64,000 bases of DNA from Pirellulaceae bacterium (GTDB lineage: Bacteria; Planctomycetota; Planctomycetia; Pirellulales; Pirellulaceae), in assembly GCA_029243025.1 (NCBI GenBank), contig JAQWSU010000049.1, positions 124,001 through 188,000 of the forward strand, written 5' to 3'. The position numbers were made by a program, and so were the translations under genes. The notes under the pieces are model-generated. The model did no database searches and was not told the origin of the DNA. It saw only the letters and a list, made by a program, of their open reading frames with translations. The stretch's first letter is position 1; each line of letters begins with the position of its first letter. Of this stretch, positions 36,866 to 46,348 are shown piece by piece.

Positions 36866-39073
36866 TCACTCTACACGAACCTCACTCGGAATACTTGAGC
36901 GGGAACGTTTTCCAAGAAAGTTCGTCAGGCCTTTTCGCTGCTCGAATACGGCAATCGTATGAGCCGTCAAGCGATACGACCCCATCCCGCTCAGGCGTTG
37001 GCCGTTTACTTTCGGCTGTGCAGTATCCAGCAGCAGACGCCAGTAACAGTGTTTCGGCACCTTCGGCAACTGAAAGTACCTCGTATCGCGCGAAGCATTG
37101 AACAACAGCAGCAGATTATTCCCCGCGATAACGTTACCCCGATCATCCACCTCATCCTGCATGACCCCGTTGAATTCAACTCCTAAAATCCCACTGCCGG
37201 AATTATTCCAATCCGACTCTTGCATTTCATGCCCTAATTCATTGAACCAAGCCACGTCCACCTTGTCGGAGCCAAGAATCTTTTTGCCTTGAAAGAACCG
37301 TCGTCGCCGCAAGACGGGCAACCGTTTCCGCAACCGGGTCAGCTTGCAAATGAAGTCAAAGAATTCCTGTTGGTCTGGTGTTCGCTCCCACTTCATCCAA
37401 CTCAATGAATTATCTTGGCAGTAAACATTGTTGTTACCACTTTGCGTGTGACAGATTTCATCTCCACCTCGCAACATCGGCACACCCTGCGAGAACAGCA
37501 GTGTGACAGCGAAGTTGCGCATTTGTCGACGCCGAAGCTCAAGTATGTGGGTGTCATTTGTGTCGCCTTCTACTCCGCAATTCCAACTGAAATTGTGATC
37601 ATCGCCATTATTATCGGAGCCATTTTGGCCATTATGTTTTTCGTTGTAGCTAACGAGATCATGCAATGAAAATCCATCGTGCGAGGTGATAAAATTAATG
37701 CTGGCGTAGGGTTTGCGCCCGCTGTTTTCGTACAAATCGCTGCTTCCGCACAACCTTGTGGCAAATTGAGCCACCGTACCGCCGCCATCTCCTCGCCAAA
37801 ACTGCCTGACGGTATCTCGGTATTTGCCGTTCCATTCAGTCCAAAGGATCGGAAAATTGCCGACCTGATATCCGCCTTCTCCTAAATCCCACGGCTCGGC
37901 AATCAATTTCACCTGCGACAGAACTGGATCTTGGTGGATAATATCGAAGAATGCGCCGAGCCGATCGACGGCGTGTAACTCCCTTGCAAGCGCACTGGCG
38001 AGGTCGAATCGAAAACCATCGACATGCATTTCCTGGACCCAATACCTCAAGCTATCCATAATCAACTGCAAAACATGCGGACACTGCATATTGAGTGTGT
38101 TTCCACATCCCGTGTAGTCCATGTAGTAGCGAGGGTTCTCAGCAAGCAATCTGTAATAAGAGGCGTTGTCGATCCCGCGGAGTGAGATCGTCGGGCCGAG
38201 ATGATTTCCTTCGCCCGTGTGATTGTAGACCACATCCAGTATCACCTCTAAACCCGCTCGGTGGAGTCTTCGAACCATGGTTTTAAACTCGGTGACAGAC
38301 CCCATCACCGTCGAGGCGGTGTATCTGGGATCCGGAGCGAAGAAGGCCAGCGTGTTGTAGCCCCAATAGTTGGTGAGACCGCTTTCGATTAGATGCCGAT
38401 CATTTACGAAGTGATGAACGGGCATTAGCTCAATGGCTGTCGCGCCAAGTCGACGAAAATGGCGTATGGCGGCGGGTGTGGCCAAACCGGCGAAAGTGCC
38501 GCGAAGGGCAGGGCGGATGTCCGGGTTTGCCAGCGTAAAGCCACGGACGTGAGTTTCATAAATGACCGTCTGATGCCATGGTGTTTTGGGGGGCCGATCA
38601 CGTTTCCAGCTAAATCCAGGCTTTGAAACCACACCCAACGGCGCGCATTCCGCGTTGTTCCGACCGTCAAATGAAAGGTCCTCTCGAGCATCGCCAATCC
38701 GGTAACCAAACATCGAATCCGCCCAGCGATTCGTGCGCACCACCGCCTTGGCATACGGATCTAACAGAACCTTGTTTGCGTTGAAGCGGTGACCTGATTC
38801 AGGATCGAAGGGACCATGTACGCGGTAACCGTAAAGCTGCCCTGGACGAATACCGGGTAGATAACAGTGCCAGACCAGATCAGTCTGTTCTCGAAGCGGC
38901 ACACAATAAGTCTCTTCGACGGATTGTTCCGAATCAAACAGGCAGACCTCGACACGTGTTGCGTGCGCGGAAAAGATCGCAAAATTCACGCCACGACCGT
39001 CCCACGTTGCTCCCAGCGGATAGGGCTTTCCTGGCCAAACCTTCACCTTTGTCGTCCTGCGCCGTGTCTTCAA
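36866..39073 (-). CDS. glgX: Glycogen debranching enzyme GlgX
   Basis: A 735-residue protein of the GH13 isoamylase/GlgX family, at the usual length (about 660-720). The N-terminal CBM48 domain (PYPLGATWDGRGVNFAIFSA) is followed by the barrel with DVVYNHTGEG, the catalytic Asp in DGFRFDLA (near residue 354), the acid Glu in IAEPWDLG (near 392) and the third carboxylate in TSHDGFSL (near 467). It trims limit branches of glycogen after phosphorylase, releasing malto-oligosaccharides. The start appears to be TTG 39073, as no in-frame ATG precedes the conserved N-terminus; GGGAG lies upstream. A GTG eight codons later is an alternative. No other glycogen genes are in the window. Confidence 0.93.
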   Translation of the reverse strand: MKTRRRTTKVKVWPGKPYPLGATWDGRGVNFAIFSAHATRVEVCLFDSEQSVEETYCVPLREQTDLVWHCYLPGIRPGQLYGYRVHGPFDPESGHRFNANKVLLDPYAKAVVRTNRWADSMFGYRIGDAREDLSFDGRNNAECAPLGVVSKPGFSWKRDRPPKTPWHQTVIYETHVRGFTLANPDIRPALRGTFAGLATPAAIRHFRRLGATAIELMPVHHFVNDRHLIESGLTNYWGYNTLAFFAPDPRYTASTVMGSVTEFKTMVRRLHRAGLEVILDVVYNHTGEGNHLGPTISLRGIDNASYYRLLAENPRYYMDYTGCGNTLNMQCPHVLQLIMDSLRYWVQEMHVDGFRFDLASALARELHAVDRLGAFFDIIHQDPVLSQVKLIAEPWDLGEGGYQVGNFPILWTEWNGKYRDTVRQFWRGDGGGTVAQFATRLCGSSDLYENSGRKPYASINFITSHDGFSLHDLVSYNEKHNGQNGSDNNGDDHNFSWNCGVEGDTNDTHILELRRRQMRNFAVTLLFSQGVPMLRGGDEICHTQSGNNNVYCQDNSLSWMKWERTPDQQEFFDFICKLTRLRKRLPVLRRRRFFQGKKILGSDKVDVAWFNELGHEMQESDWNNSGSGILGVEFNGVMQDEVDDRGNVIAGNNLLLLFNASRDTRYFQLPKVPKHCYWRLLLDTAQPKVNGQRLSGMGSYRLTAHTIAVFEQRKGLTNFLGKRSRSSIPSEVRVE

Positions 39074-39624
39074 TTGGGTCCCATCTCCCGTTGATTACAA
39101 GGACTAAGCCGCCCACCCATATGCTGGATTGTGCCCATTGGTGCTGGAAACGCAACCCAATTGGGGCTTTCGCAAGTAATGAGTGGCCTTCCGTCCGTTT
39201 GCCTCCGACCGTTACCCGAACCGCCGCCCCCCCCATTTCCCGCAAACTAGAGAGAGAACGGCGCAAATCAATGCTGATCGTAAAACCCAATGCCGCGAAT
39301 GGTTCCCGACGTGCAAGCGGCCTACCCTAAGATTGGACCGCGCCCTGATGGACCGCGCCCTGATGGATCGCGCCCTGATGGATCGCGCGTGGAACGACTT
39401 ACCGAAACGAAGCCTCCTTGCCGATCTCATCCACTGTCAACTACCAATTTAACCGAATGCCCGCTCAATCGTCCAACTTCTGCCAAGGAGACCTTTGTGC
39501 CAAAGTTTCTTTGTGCGAGAATTCGCAACGAATCGGAAAGGAAACGCATCTCCATGAAATCCGATCGCCAGAATCAGTTGAAAGAACGGTTACCTTCACT
39601 CATCCATCAAACAATTTCATTTCC
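39074..39624. other. Divergent intergenic region with tandem repeat
   Basis: This 551-bp stretch separates glgX from the rightward PhyH gene. It holds the 15-bp tandem repeat at 39331-39391 and perhaps an upstream extension of the PhyH frame. No RNA gene or clear promoter was recognised. Confidence 0.45.
39331..39391. repeat. 15-bp tandem repeat, about four copies
   Basis: Four consecutive units of gatggaccgcgccct-like sequence: the first has one extra base, the third and fourth have a T for C, and the last is truncated (gatggatcgcgcgtg). It lies between divergent genes and is not obviously coding. The unit length of 15 could be read in frame (five codons), but no supported gene covers it. 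Confidence 0.75.
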
Positions 39625-40554
39625 ATGGCGCGCCACCATCCCAATCCAATAAGCGAGGCAATGGCTCAGGGGACTCCCGTACCAACTGATTTATTGGGTG
39701 ACCTGACCGATTGCACTTCACAAGTTGATCAAGCGAACATTTTGCGCCAACGTCTTGCCGAAGACGGTTACCTGTTTCTGCGTGGTGTGGTACCACGGGA
39801 TCAGGCAATGGCAGCTCGACAAGAAGTTTTCCAACGACTGTCAGAAGTCGGAGAAATCCAAGAGCCAGCTTTGTCAGGAATCGCGACAGGAACCAGTCAT
39901 CGAAAGACCCGCTGCAAGGATCTGGGGAGTTTCTGGCAGAGCGTCTGCACAGGCGCTGCGCTTCGAGAGGCGACTCACGGTGCACAGATGGAAGCCACCA
40001 TGTCGATGCTTCTCGACGAGCCAGCAACAGCTCACGATTTCCTCTTTCTTCGTCCCGGTCGTCCCGGTGTTAGCACGCGATTGCATTACGATTTTCCGTT
40101 TTTCGCCCGAGGTTCCCAACGGATCTACACCGCTTGGCTTGCGCTGGGTGACATCACGATCCGGGAAGGTCCGCTGATGATCGCTGAAGGATCGAATGCT
40201 TTCGAAGATCTAATTGAACCGATTCGAAAAATCGACTACGAATCATCATCATCGCCCAACGTGCAGATTATGGAAGACACGGTCAAATTCATTCGCAATC
40301 GCCATTCTCGATTTCTAACAGGCGACTTTCGCGCGGGGGATTTGATCGTTTTTGATATGTTCACGCTGCATGGCACGTTTGACAATTGCTCACCGGATAA
40401 TCGCGTCCGGCTATCCTGCGACGTTCGTTGGCAACCGACCAGCGACCCGGTCGATCCCCGCTATCGCGGCGATCACCCGGCGGGAACCACCGGTGCGGGC
40501 TACGGCGAACTGAACGGGGCCAAACCGCTCACCGAAGATTGGCATGCACGCTAA
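39625..40554 (+). CDS. Phytanoyl-CoA dioxygenase (PhyH) family protein
   Basis: A protein of about 309 residues of the Fe(II)/2-oxoglutarate-dependent PhyH family. The ligands are HxD in TRLHYDFPFF, the distal His in LHGTFDN and an Arg in RVRLSCDVRW. The N-terminal region holds LRQRLAEDGYLFLRG, the typical PhyH opening motif. The start is uncertain: ATG at 39625 is preferred, ATG 39661 (with GAGG very near) is possible, and the open frame extends further upstream to 39418 without support. It is only distantly similar to the PhyH protein at 11511-12308. The gene converges with the ThuA-DUF1080 gene 7 bp away. The substrate is unknown. Confidence 0.82.
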   Translation: MARHHPNPISEAMAQGTPVPTDLLGDLTDCTSQVDQANILRQRLAEDGYLFLRGVVPRDQAMAARQEVFQRLSEVGEIQEPALSGIATGTSHRKTRCKDLGSFWQSVCTGAALREATHGAQMEATMSMLLDEPATAHDFLFLRPGRPGVSTRLHYDFPFFARGSQRIYTAWLALGDITIREGPLMIAEGSNAFEDLIEPIRKIDYESSSSPNVQIMEDTVKFIRNRHSRFLTGDFRAGDLIVFDMFTLHGTFDNCSPDNRVRLSCDVRWQPTSDPVDPRYRGDHPAGTTGAGYGELNGAKPLTEDWHAR

Positions 40555-40561
40555 TCCGAGC

Positions 40562-42046
40562 CTAATCTTTGATGGTAATCAAACGCTCTTCTGGGTTTTC
40601 GGACAATCGTAAACCTCGCCAACGCACTTCCTGAGAAATTTTATTGGAATGCAACTGCAGGCCAATCGGACCCGGCTGACACATGGCGGGTTGCGGGTCA
40701 GTCCAATCCGCGACTTCCTGGCCGTTCACAGCCAAGCGAATCCGCGGCCCAATCGCTAAGATCTCCATTTGATTCCAGCCTTGATTATCAGCTGCCTTTG
40801 CCCTTCCATCATCCTGATAGATGGAGTTTCTTCGGTAGAGATCCCAAAAACCCCATCCTGAGGGAAACATTACCAGATGACCTTGGTACGAATACGGATC
40901 CGACTGCTTCTCGATCGGCTTTCCCCACAATGCGATCCCGCTGTGCATTTTGGAGGTCACTAAACGCCCCTCAAACACAAGTCGGAAATTGGAGAAATTC
41001 TTCTTCGACATCAAATAGGTACTGGCGGCCGGCGGATTATCTTTTCCATTCCGTGCAACGATCTCCCCATCTTCCACAGAAAAATATTCCGCTTGGCCAT
41101 TCCATCCGGCCAAATTCTTGCCGTTAAAAAGCTCAATCGGTCGCTCCGCAGCAGGAAACGGTACGGTGTCCGCCCAGCTGGCGGGAGTTGGTTGCCCAAG
41201 CGCAACCGCCCCAACTAACTGGGGCACGACACCCGGCAGTTTAATCGGAGCTTCGCCAGACCCTTCATAACCGGGCTGGGGAGTGCCATCGTCCTGCAGT
41301 TTGCCACACACCCACAAGGTGCCGCGCGCGACCACGTCCAACCATTCGTCGGACATCATTGTTTCGTTGTGATGACCGAGCGTGGTCCCAAACAGTTTTG
41401 CTTTCCCGTATTCGTTGGTCCAAATCACGGGCTGATCCTGTTGCGTATCTTGCCCGTACGCCGTTGCCAAGGGCTGGCAATTAGCCCACGTCTTTTCAAT
41501 CACATAGAGTTCGCCATTCGGCGTCCGCCAACTGCCGGGAAAGTGTTTCATGATCGGATGCTGGGGAGCTCGGTTAACAACATCCAATTGTCGTCCACCT
41601 CGCTCATGTCTTTTCGAGGTCACGCCTAACAACTTTCGCCATTCGTCCGTTCGAGCGTTTCGATAACTGTGCATCGAACAATGAATCACAACCAGAGGAA
41701 CCCCCCGTTCGGAATGCCCCTTCACGATCCGCTCGACTAATTCAACGTCCTGCACACCTCCATAGCATTCGTTATGAACAACGACGTCATAGCCCGTCGT
41801 CCAATGATCGGTTTGGTAGATGGCCAGTTTTCGATCTCTCGGTTTTAGACCGTGAAAGACCTCCCATTCAATATTTGCCCGTTGGCTGAGCCCTTGTGTG
41901 ATGATCTCATTCTGATTGGGATAGTCATGACAACAGCCTCCCGCAATCAAAAGTCCTCGAAGTGGTTTTGCTGTCTTTTTCTCTTCGGCGTTGGCAGTCA
42001 ACGCGAACGCAAGCAGCGCGGCGCAAATCATCATTCGTCTCAGCAT
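40562..42046 (-). CDS. Exported ThuA-domain / DUF1080 fusion protein
   Basis: A 494-residue exported protein (signal peptide to about residue 20, TANAEE). Residues 25-255 form a ThuA-like (trehalose-utilisation, glutamine-amidotransferase-like) domain with LLIAGGCCHDYPNQ, VVIHCSMHSYR and LGHHNETM. Residues 300-485 form a DUF1080 concanavalin-like domain (ELFNGKNLAGW, SVEDGEIVARNG, GPIGLQLHSN), recently described as a 3-keto-disaccharide hydrolase family. The combination suggests cleavage of 3-keto-glycosides outside the cytoplasm. An oxidoreductase like the Gfo/Idh/MocA protein at 27639 could supply such a keto sugar, but the two genes are not adjacent. The ribosome site is AAGGTG before the ATG. 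Confidence 0.88.
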   Translation of the reverse strand: MLRRMMICAALLAFALTANAEEKKTAKPLRGLLIAGGCCHDYPNQNEIITQGLSQRANIEWEVFHGLKPRDRKLAIYQTDHWTTGYDVVVHNECYGGVQDVELVERIVKGHSERGVPLVVIHCSMHSYRNARTDEWRKLLGVTSKRHERGGRQLDVVNRAPQHPIMKHFPGSWRTPNGELYVIEKTWANCQPLATAYGQDTQQDQPVIWTNEYGKAKLFGTTLGHHNETMMSDEWLDVVARGTLWVCGKLQDDGTPQPGYEGSGEAPIKLPGVVPQLVGAVALGQPTPASWADTVPFPAAERPIELFNGKNLAGWNGQAEYFSVEDGEIVARNGKDNPPAASTYLMSKKNFSNFRLVFEGRLVTSKMHSGIALWGKPIEKQSDPYSYQGHLVMFPSGWGFWDLYRRNSIYQDDGRAKAADNQGWNQMEILAIGPRIRLAVNGQEVADWTDPQPAMCQPGPIGLQLHSNKISQEVRWRGLRLSENPEERLITIKD

Positions 42047-42182
42047 CAGAAGGCACCTTTAGACAGGTGGGCGGGGGTGAAAACAGTCCCTAATTCTAGT
42101 AAAAATCTGAGTCGATTAACAACAAGTTGTTTCACAGACTTCCAACGATTTGAGTTTGTTCCCCATTATCGCCGAAACGAAA

Positions 42183-43355
42183 TCACGCTGCTCGACGGAC
42201 CGATGGATGGTCCATATGTCGAACGATCGCATCCGCAGCTCGAGAAGTGGCACCGGCTTTGGCAACCTGATCGCGAAGATCGACCAAATTCGATCGTACA
42301 GCGTTTAGTTCGTTTTCATCATTCAGCCACGATGAAACTTTGTTGCTCACCTGCTCAATTACAGCCGCCCCATCGCCTTGGGGATAGAATTCGGGCAACA
42401 GCATTCCATCAGCCATCAGGTTAGGTAGGGAACAGTACTTACAGGTCACCAGCAACCTTACCATCAGGCCGGACATCCAGCCGAAATAGTAAATCACGAC
42501 CGCAGGCGTCACGCGAGCCAATATCTCAAGACTGACCGAACCGGACACCATAAGACAACAGTCGGCCACCTGAATCACTTCCGGTGCCTTGCGCACAAAA
42601 AAGTGCACAGGCAATTCCTGCTTGGATGACGTCTCTTCTCCCAAAACCGTTTCACACTTTTGAAGATGTGACTCGCTGTAACAAGCCACGAGGAATCGAA
42701 CGTCGGGGTGTTGCCGAGCCAAATTACGAATACAGGCGACCATGATCGGCCAGTTCTGCCCCACCTCATGAGTTCGAGAACCGGGCAACACAGCCACATT
42801 TCGTTTGCCATCAGTCTTCCATTGGTCCAAGAAAGATTGATCAAGAGAATGTTCTTGTATCTCATCAAAGAAAGGGTGACCGACGAATTCTGCGGAAACT
42901 CCCCGCTCCGCATACCAACGCTGTTCAAACGACAAACCGCAAAGAACATGATCCACAAACTTGCGAACCCGTTTAATTCTCCATGGAGCCCAGGCCCAGA
43001 GTTGAGGAGGAAGATAATAGAATACTCGAATGCCGTGTTTCTTCGCTTTACGGGCGATCCACCAATTGAAACCAGGGAAATCCACCAGGACAACCGCGTC
43101 CGGTCGCTCCTGTTCCATAATACGATCGGCTTGACGAATTAACTTATAAAACTGAGAGATCAACGGAAGCACGCGCAGAATCCCCATCACCGCCAAATCA
43201 GTGAGCGGGTAATGACACTGAAAGCCCTTCGCTTCCATCTGCGGCCCACCATAGCCCAACGTCTCAAGATTTGGAATTCTTTGATTCAGCTCCCCAATCA
43301 AATGTGCCGCATGCTGATCACCGCTCGGCTCACCCACCGAAAAGAAAATGCGCAT
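42183..43355 (-). CDS. lpxB: Lipid-A-disaccharide synthase LpxB
   Basis: A 390-residue GT19 glycosyltransferase that joins UDP-diacylglucosamine and lipid X to form the lipid A disaccharide. Family motifs are visible: FFSVGEPSGDQHAAHLI (N-terminal), VDFPGFNWWIA, PQLWAWAPWRIKRVR and LPGSRTHEVGQNWPIM (nucleotide binding), and SGSVSLEILARVTP (C-terminal). GGAGG stands five bases before the ATG. It is a normal-length, apparently intact protein. The presence of lpxB supports a Gram-negative-type outer membrane with lipid A. A fabZ-like dehydratase lies directly upstream on the same strand, with about 180 bp between. Confidence 0.93.
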   Translation of the reverse strand: MRIFFSVGEPSGDQHAAHLIGELNQRIPNLETLGYGGPQMEAKGFQCHYPLTDLAVMGILRVLPLISQFYKLIRQADRIMEQERPDAVVLVDFPGFNWWIARKAKKHGIRVFYYLPPQLWAWAPWRIKRVRKFVDHVLCGLSFEQRWYAERGVSAEFVGHPFFDEIQEHSLDQSFLDQWKTDGKRNVAVLPGSRTHEVGQNWPIMVACIRNLARQHPDVRFLVACYSESHLQKCETVLGEETSSKQELPVHFFVRKAPEVIQVADCCLMVSGSVSLEILARVTPAVVIYYFGWMSGLMVRLLVTCKYCSLPNLMADGMLLPEFYPQGDGAAVIEQVSNKVSSWLNDENELNAVRSNLVDLRDQVAKAGATSRAADAIVRHMDHPSVRRAA

Positions 43356-43473
43356 CGGATCCCTCCATGGACACCTAACTCAAGTCACGACGACCGGCAA
43401 TTCGATCATTTGCCGGGAAATACCCATCCGACCCCAATTTTAAAATCAAGCGAGCCGAGCTCAAATAGCGATT

Positions 43474-43496
43474 AAGCCGAGTTTGCTCGGTTTTTT
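43474..43496 (+). terminator. Orphan intrinsic terminator on the plus strand
   Basis: The sequence AAGCCGAG-TTTG-CTCGGTTTTTT forms an 8-bp stem (one G-T pair), a 4-nt loop and six T. This is a classic intrinsic terminator for plus-strand transcription. However, both neighbouring genes (lpxB and the fabZ-like gene) are on the minus strand. It might end an unannotated plus-strand RNA. On the minus strand the same hairpin has no T-run after it. Confidence 0.6.
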
Positions 43497-43535
43497 CTCC
43501 CAATTCCCAAATCTTGCAAGCGGTTGGCCCGCCCT

Positions 43536-44027
43536 TCATTTCCCTTGTAACACGCTCGATTTGATGTTCGTTAACTGAAAACTGTTGCGCATGATCGTTT
43601 GATCCGCCAGCGTCACCTGCGCTGAAAAATCAAAAATGCCGCTGACCTGCTCCTGCAGGCATACCGTGGCCACCAACGTGTCGCCAGGTCTTGCAAACCC
43701 CTTGTAACGCGCTTGATTCACCTTAACCAAGACGCCGAGTGCATACTCATTAAAAAATGGGTCGCTCGTGTCAAACTCTGGCATTGGGTTGTAGCGGGCG
43801 GCAATTAACACACCGGCTGTTTGAGTCGTCAATTCCTGCATCATGGCCCCGGGGACAATCGGTGCCCCAGGGAAATGCCCGCTGATGAAAAACTCATCTC
43901 CGCGGATCGTTTTTTCGGTCACGACCTTGCTAGTGTCGATCGACAAAATTCGGTCAACCAGTAGATAGGGCGGACGATGATGAAGATATTTTTCAACGTG
44001 ATTAAAACTGTGCTCGTAGATTTCCAT
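43536..44027 (-). CDS. FabZ-like 3-hydroxyacyl-ACP dehydratase
   Basis: A 163-residue hotdog-fold protein. The FabA/FabZ motifs are present: HRPPYLLVDRILS and the catalytic His in GHFPGAPIVPGAMMQE, with Glu following. Canonical FabZ is about 145 residues; this protein has a short insertion and a longer tail. The start is ATG 44027 with GAGGAAG next to it. It probably dehydrates 3-hydroxyacyl-ACP in fatty acid synthesis, or acts as a variant on a special acyl chain. Its position before lpxB (which uses 3-hydroxyacyl groups) suggests a link to lipid A acyl supply, but this is inference. Confidence 0.85.
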   Translation of the reverse strand: MEIYEHSFNHVEKYLHHRPPYLLVDRILSIDTSKVVTEKTIRGDEFFISGHFPGAPIVPGAMMQELTTQTAGVLIAARYNPMPEFDTSDPFFNEYALGVLVKVNQARYKGFARPGDTLVATVCLQEQVSGIFDFSAQVTLADQTIMRNSFQLTNIKSSVLQGK

Positions 44028-44343
44028 TCTTCCTCTTTGCCTGTAGGAAACAGCCGGCTCATCGGACTGAAGTCCAACAAACGCAGGCTGAGTGTGTTTG
44101 CGTTCGGACTGTTCTGATGTCCTTGGTTTTATCGTTCGAGTTGCCGATGTTCCAGAGGCGGAAGGGCGGCGAGTGCCGAGTTCGCCCAGATCACTTATGC
44201 TGTCCGCTCGTCAAGAATTTTTCCAAAGTGCAGCCCCGTCTGCGTTTTCCACCGGAATGTGAGCAGCATGCGTCATGAGAATTCGTTGCTCAAGCTTGCG
44301 ACAAACTTTTCCAGAAGTTTTATTCCATCCCGCTCAAGCACCA
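44028..44343. other. Intergenic region, nothing recognised
   Basis: This 316-bp stretch lies between the fabZ-like gene's start and the 3' end of the membrane-TPR gene. No open frame with a ribosome site, RNA gene or terminator with a T-run was recognised. Confidence 0.45.
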
Positions 44344-46317
44344 CTATGGCTGCTTAACCTTTTGGATTGCCGCTTCCGTCGCTTGTTTGTCACCTAAAGC
44401 TGCGTAGGTGGTCGCCAAATCGCGCCAAATCGCCACGTCCTTCGTCGTAGTCGCTTGGGCTGCCAGGTCGGCAAGTCGCCGCGATTCGATCGGGTCGCGC
44501 AAATCCACGTCTTGAACCGACGCCAGCGCCATCGCGAGATTCACCATGCCCCGCACCGATTCCGGGTTTGCCTTTACCACTCGTCGAAAGCAGTCGATTG
44601 CATCGGCGGGACGTTGTTGCGCCATCCGAATCGAGCCTAACACTCCCAAAACATCAACGTTTTTGGGATCCAAGGTCAACGCATTCGCGTAGGCGTTCGC
44701 GGCCAAATCAAGCTGCTGCAAACGGGCGTACGTGTTGCCCAACTCTACCTGAGTCGCCGCATCATTCGGATCCAATTCAATCGCTTTTTCAAAATGCAAA
44801 GCGGCGCCCGGAAACTGCCCACGCATGGACAACGCGATTCCAAGATTTCGACGGAGATTGGCCACCTCAAGTCGCGTCGGAAGAGCGGTCTTGTAGGCTA
44901 CAATCACTTCGTCCAAGGTGTCGACATCCACCACTCCTTGGGCCATCAACAGATCACCGTAGAGCATTTCGTACAGATCATACCCGGGTCTAAGATTTCG
45001 AGCTATCTGAATATGATCGAGCGCTTCATCAATCTTTTTCTCATCCGACAGGACGCTCGCCAGTAGATAGTGTGCCTTGTGGCTGTTCGGTCGAGCCGCC
45101 AAAACTGCCCGACACGCATCGACATCCGTGCGTGCCCCTCCAGCCCGTTCCCAAGTGAACAACAAGGCAACCGGTACAAGCAGGATTGCCCAGAGCAAGC
45201 CATGACGCAGGGACGGTGAAAGCCGCCATCGGCTGACGGCGGATCCAGTCGAATCCACCCCCAAGTTTTTTCGAGTTTCAGGCTCACGAATCCGCCAGAT
45301 AAAACCGTCGAAATAAAAGTGAATCAAGGCAAAACCAGTGATGATCCCTAGCGCAAACTGGCCAAGCAAAACGTCGTCAATTGAACGGGCGAAAAAATCG
45401 TAGCTACCAAATCCCAGACAAAGAAAGACGTAGAGCACGGCAAGTGGCCAACGTTGCCGAAACAAATAACGCGTAAAACTGCCAGCGTCGGATTGAGCCG
45501 CTCGACCCCGATTAAACACCCACACAATCGCCAGATACTGGATGTCGTGATATCCTTCGAAAAGTCCGAAAGCAACCAGCTTGCTCGAGGAATAACCGAA
45601 CGCGTAGAGGTAAAAGAAAAAAGAGACCAGCAACAACGAAATCTTCAAAATGCTGGGGGGCTGCCCCCTCCGAAACTTTCGCCCCAGATGCCACAAATAG
45701 ACAACCGAAATCGTCAACGTGCCTACCAACCAGAGCTTGGTGAAAATGCCAACCATTTCGGGTGGCAGCACTCCGCCGGCGCGGTAAAACCGCATAAAAA
45801 CACCGGCAGCTCCGTCCGTTTGCCAGTAGAGAACACCGAACCAGGAAATGCAAAGCGCGTAATCCAATTGGGCTGAGAGGGAATCGAAATGCTTCGCCTT
45901 GGCATCGTAAATTCGGACCAGACCGTAGGTCTGCATGAGCCAGTGCCAAGCCCCCCAACAAACGACTACCAGCAAAAACGCCTGTGATTCGTTCGCAGCC
46001 ATGTAAAGCGAAAGAGGCAGAAAGAAAAGAGGTGCCAAGATAAATCTCAGCCGATATCGTCGAAACAGCTGCGGATCCCCGTACGCTCGCATCAAGCCCG
46101 GCAGGTAGTGTCCCATCGCCAGCACTGTTGCGAAGACGCTCAGTCCGGCGATGCTCCAAAATGACTGAGCAAAGCCGAATAACGGTATGAGGATCAGCGG
46201 TGTACCCAGGAAAAGCACGAAGTCTTCCCGAGGTCCCATAATCCAAGCGTTTGAAGGAACGAACTTAGCTCGCCCTTGGGAAACGGTTGCGTTTGCTACA
46301 GATGTCGCGTTTGCCAT
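44344..46317 (-). CDS. Polytopic membrane protein with C-terminal TPRs
   Basis: A protein of about 657 residues. Residues 30-390 contain about ten membrane segments with aromatic loops (WGAWHWLMQTYGLVRIYDAK, GHYLPGLMRAYGDP). Residues 410-655 carry TPR repeats such as ALHFEKAIELDPNDAATQVE and AYANALTLDPKNVDVLGV. The ATG at 46317 is chosen; a GTG four codons earlier lies inside an inverted repeat and has no ribosome site. The membrane part is not a known transporter or enzyme to me. The last TPR segments end close to the C-terminus. The protein may assemble a complex at the inner membrane. Confidence 0.8.
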   Translation of the reverse strand: MANATSVANATVSQGRAKFVPSNAWIMGPREDFVLFLGTPLILIPLFGFAQSFWSIAGLSVFATVLAMGHYLPGLMRAYGDPQLFRRYRLRFILAPLFFLPLSLYMAANESQAFLLVVVCWGAWHWLMQTYGLVRIYDAKAKHFDSLSAQLDYALCISWFGVLYWQTDGAAGVFMRFYRAGGVLPPEMVGIFTKLWLVGTLTISVVYLWHLGRKFRRGQPPSILKISLLLVSFFFYLYAFGYSSSKLVAFGLFEGYHDIQYLAIVWVFNRGRAAQSDAGSFTRYLFRQRWPLAVLYVFLCLGFGSYDFFARSIDDVLLGQFALGIITGFALIHFYFDGFIWRIREPETRKNLGVDSTGSAVSRWRLSPSLRHGLLWAILLVPVALLFTWERAGGARTDVDACRAVLAARPNSHKAHYLLASVLSDEKKIDEALDHIQIARNLRPGYDLYEMLYGDLLMAQGVVDVDTLDEVIVAYKTALPTRLEVANLRRNLGIALSMRGQFPGAALHFEKAIELDPNDAATQVELGNTYARLQQLDLAANAYANALTLDPKNVDVLGVLGSIRMAQQRPADAIDCFRRVVKANPESVRGMVNLAMALASVQDVDLRDPIESRRLADLAAQATTTKDVAIWRDLATTYAALGDKQATEAAIQKVKQP

Positions 46318-46325
46318 AATCAAAG

Positions 46326-46348
46326 TCACACGATGTGATGAAAATCAC
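46326..46348. promoter_or_regulatory. Overlapping inverted repeats before the TPR gene
   Basis: A 13-bp palindrome, TCACA-CGA-TGTGA (46326-46338), overlaps a second one, GTGAT-GAAA-ATCAC (46335-46348). Both lie within 35 bp before the TPR gene's start codon, where a repressor or a translation-blocking hairpin could act. Only the repeats are observed; regulation is inferred. Confidence 0.3.

Noticed and set aside
39331-39391. CRISPR array
   Set aside because: Units are contiguous 15-bp repeats without spacers; no cas gene is present.
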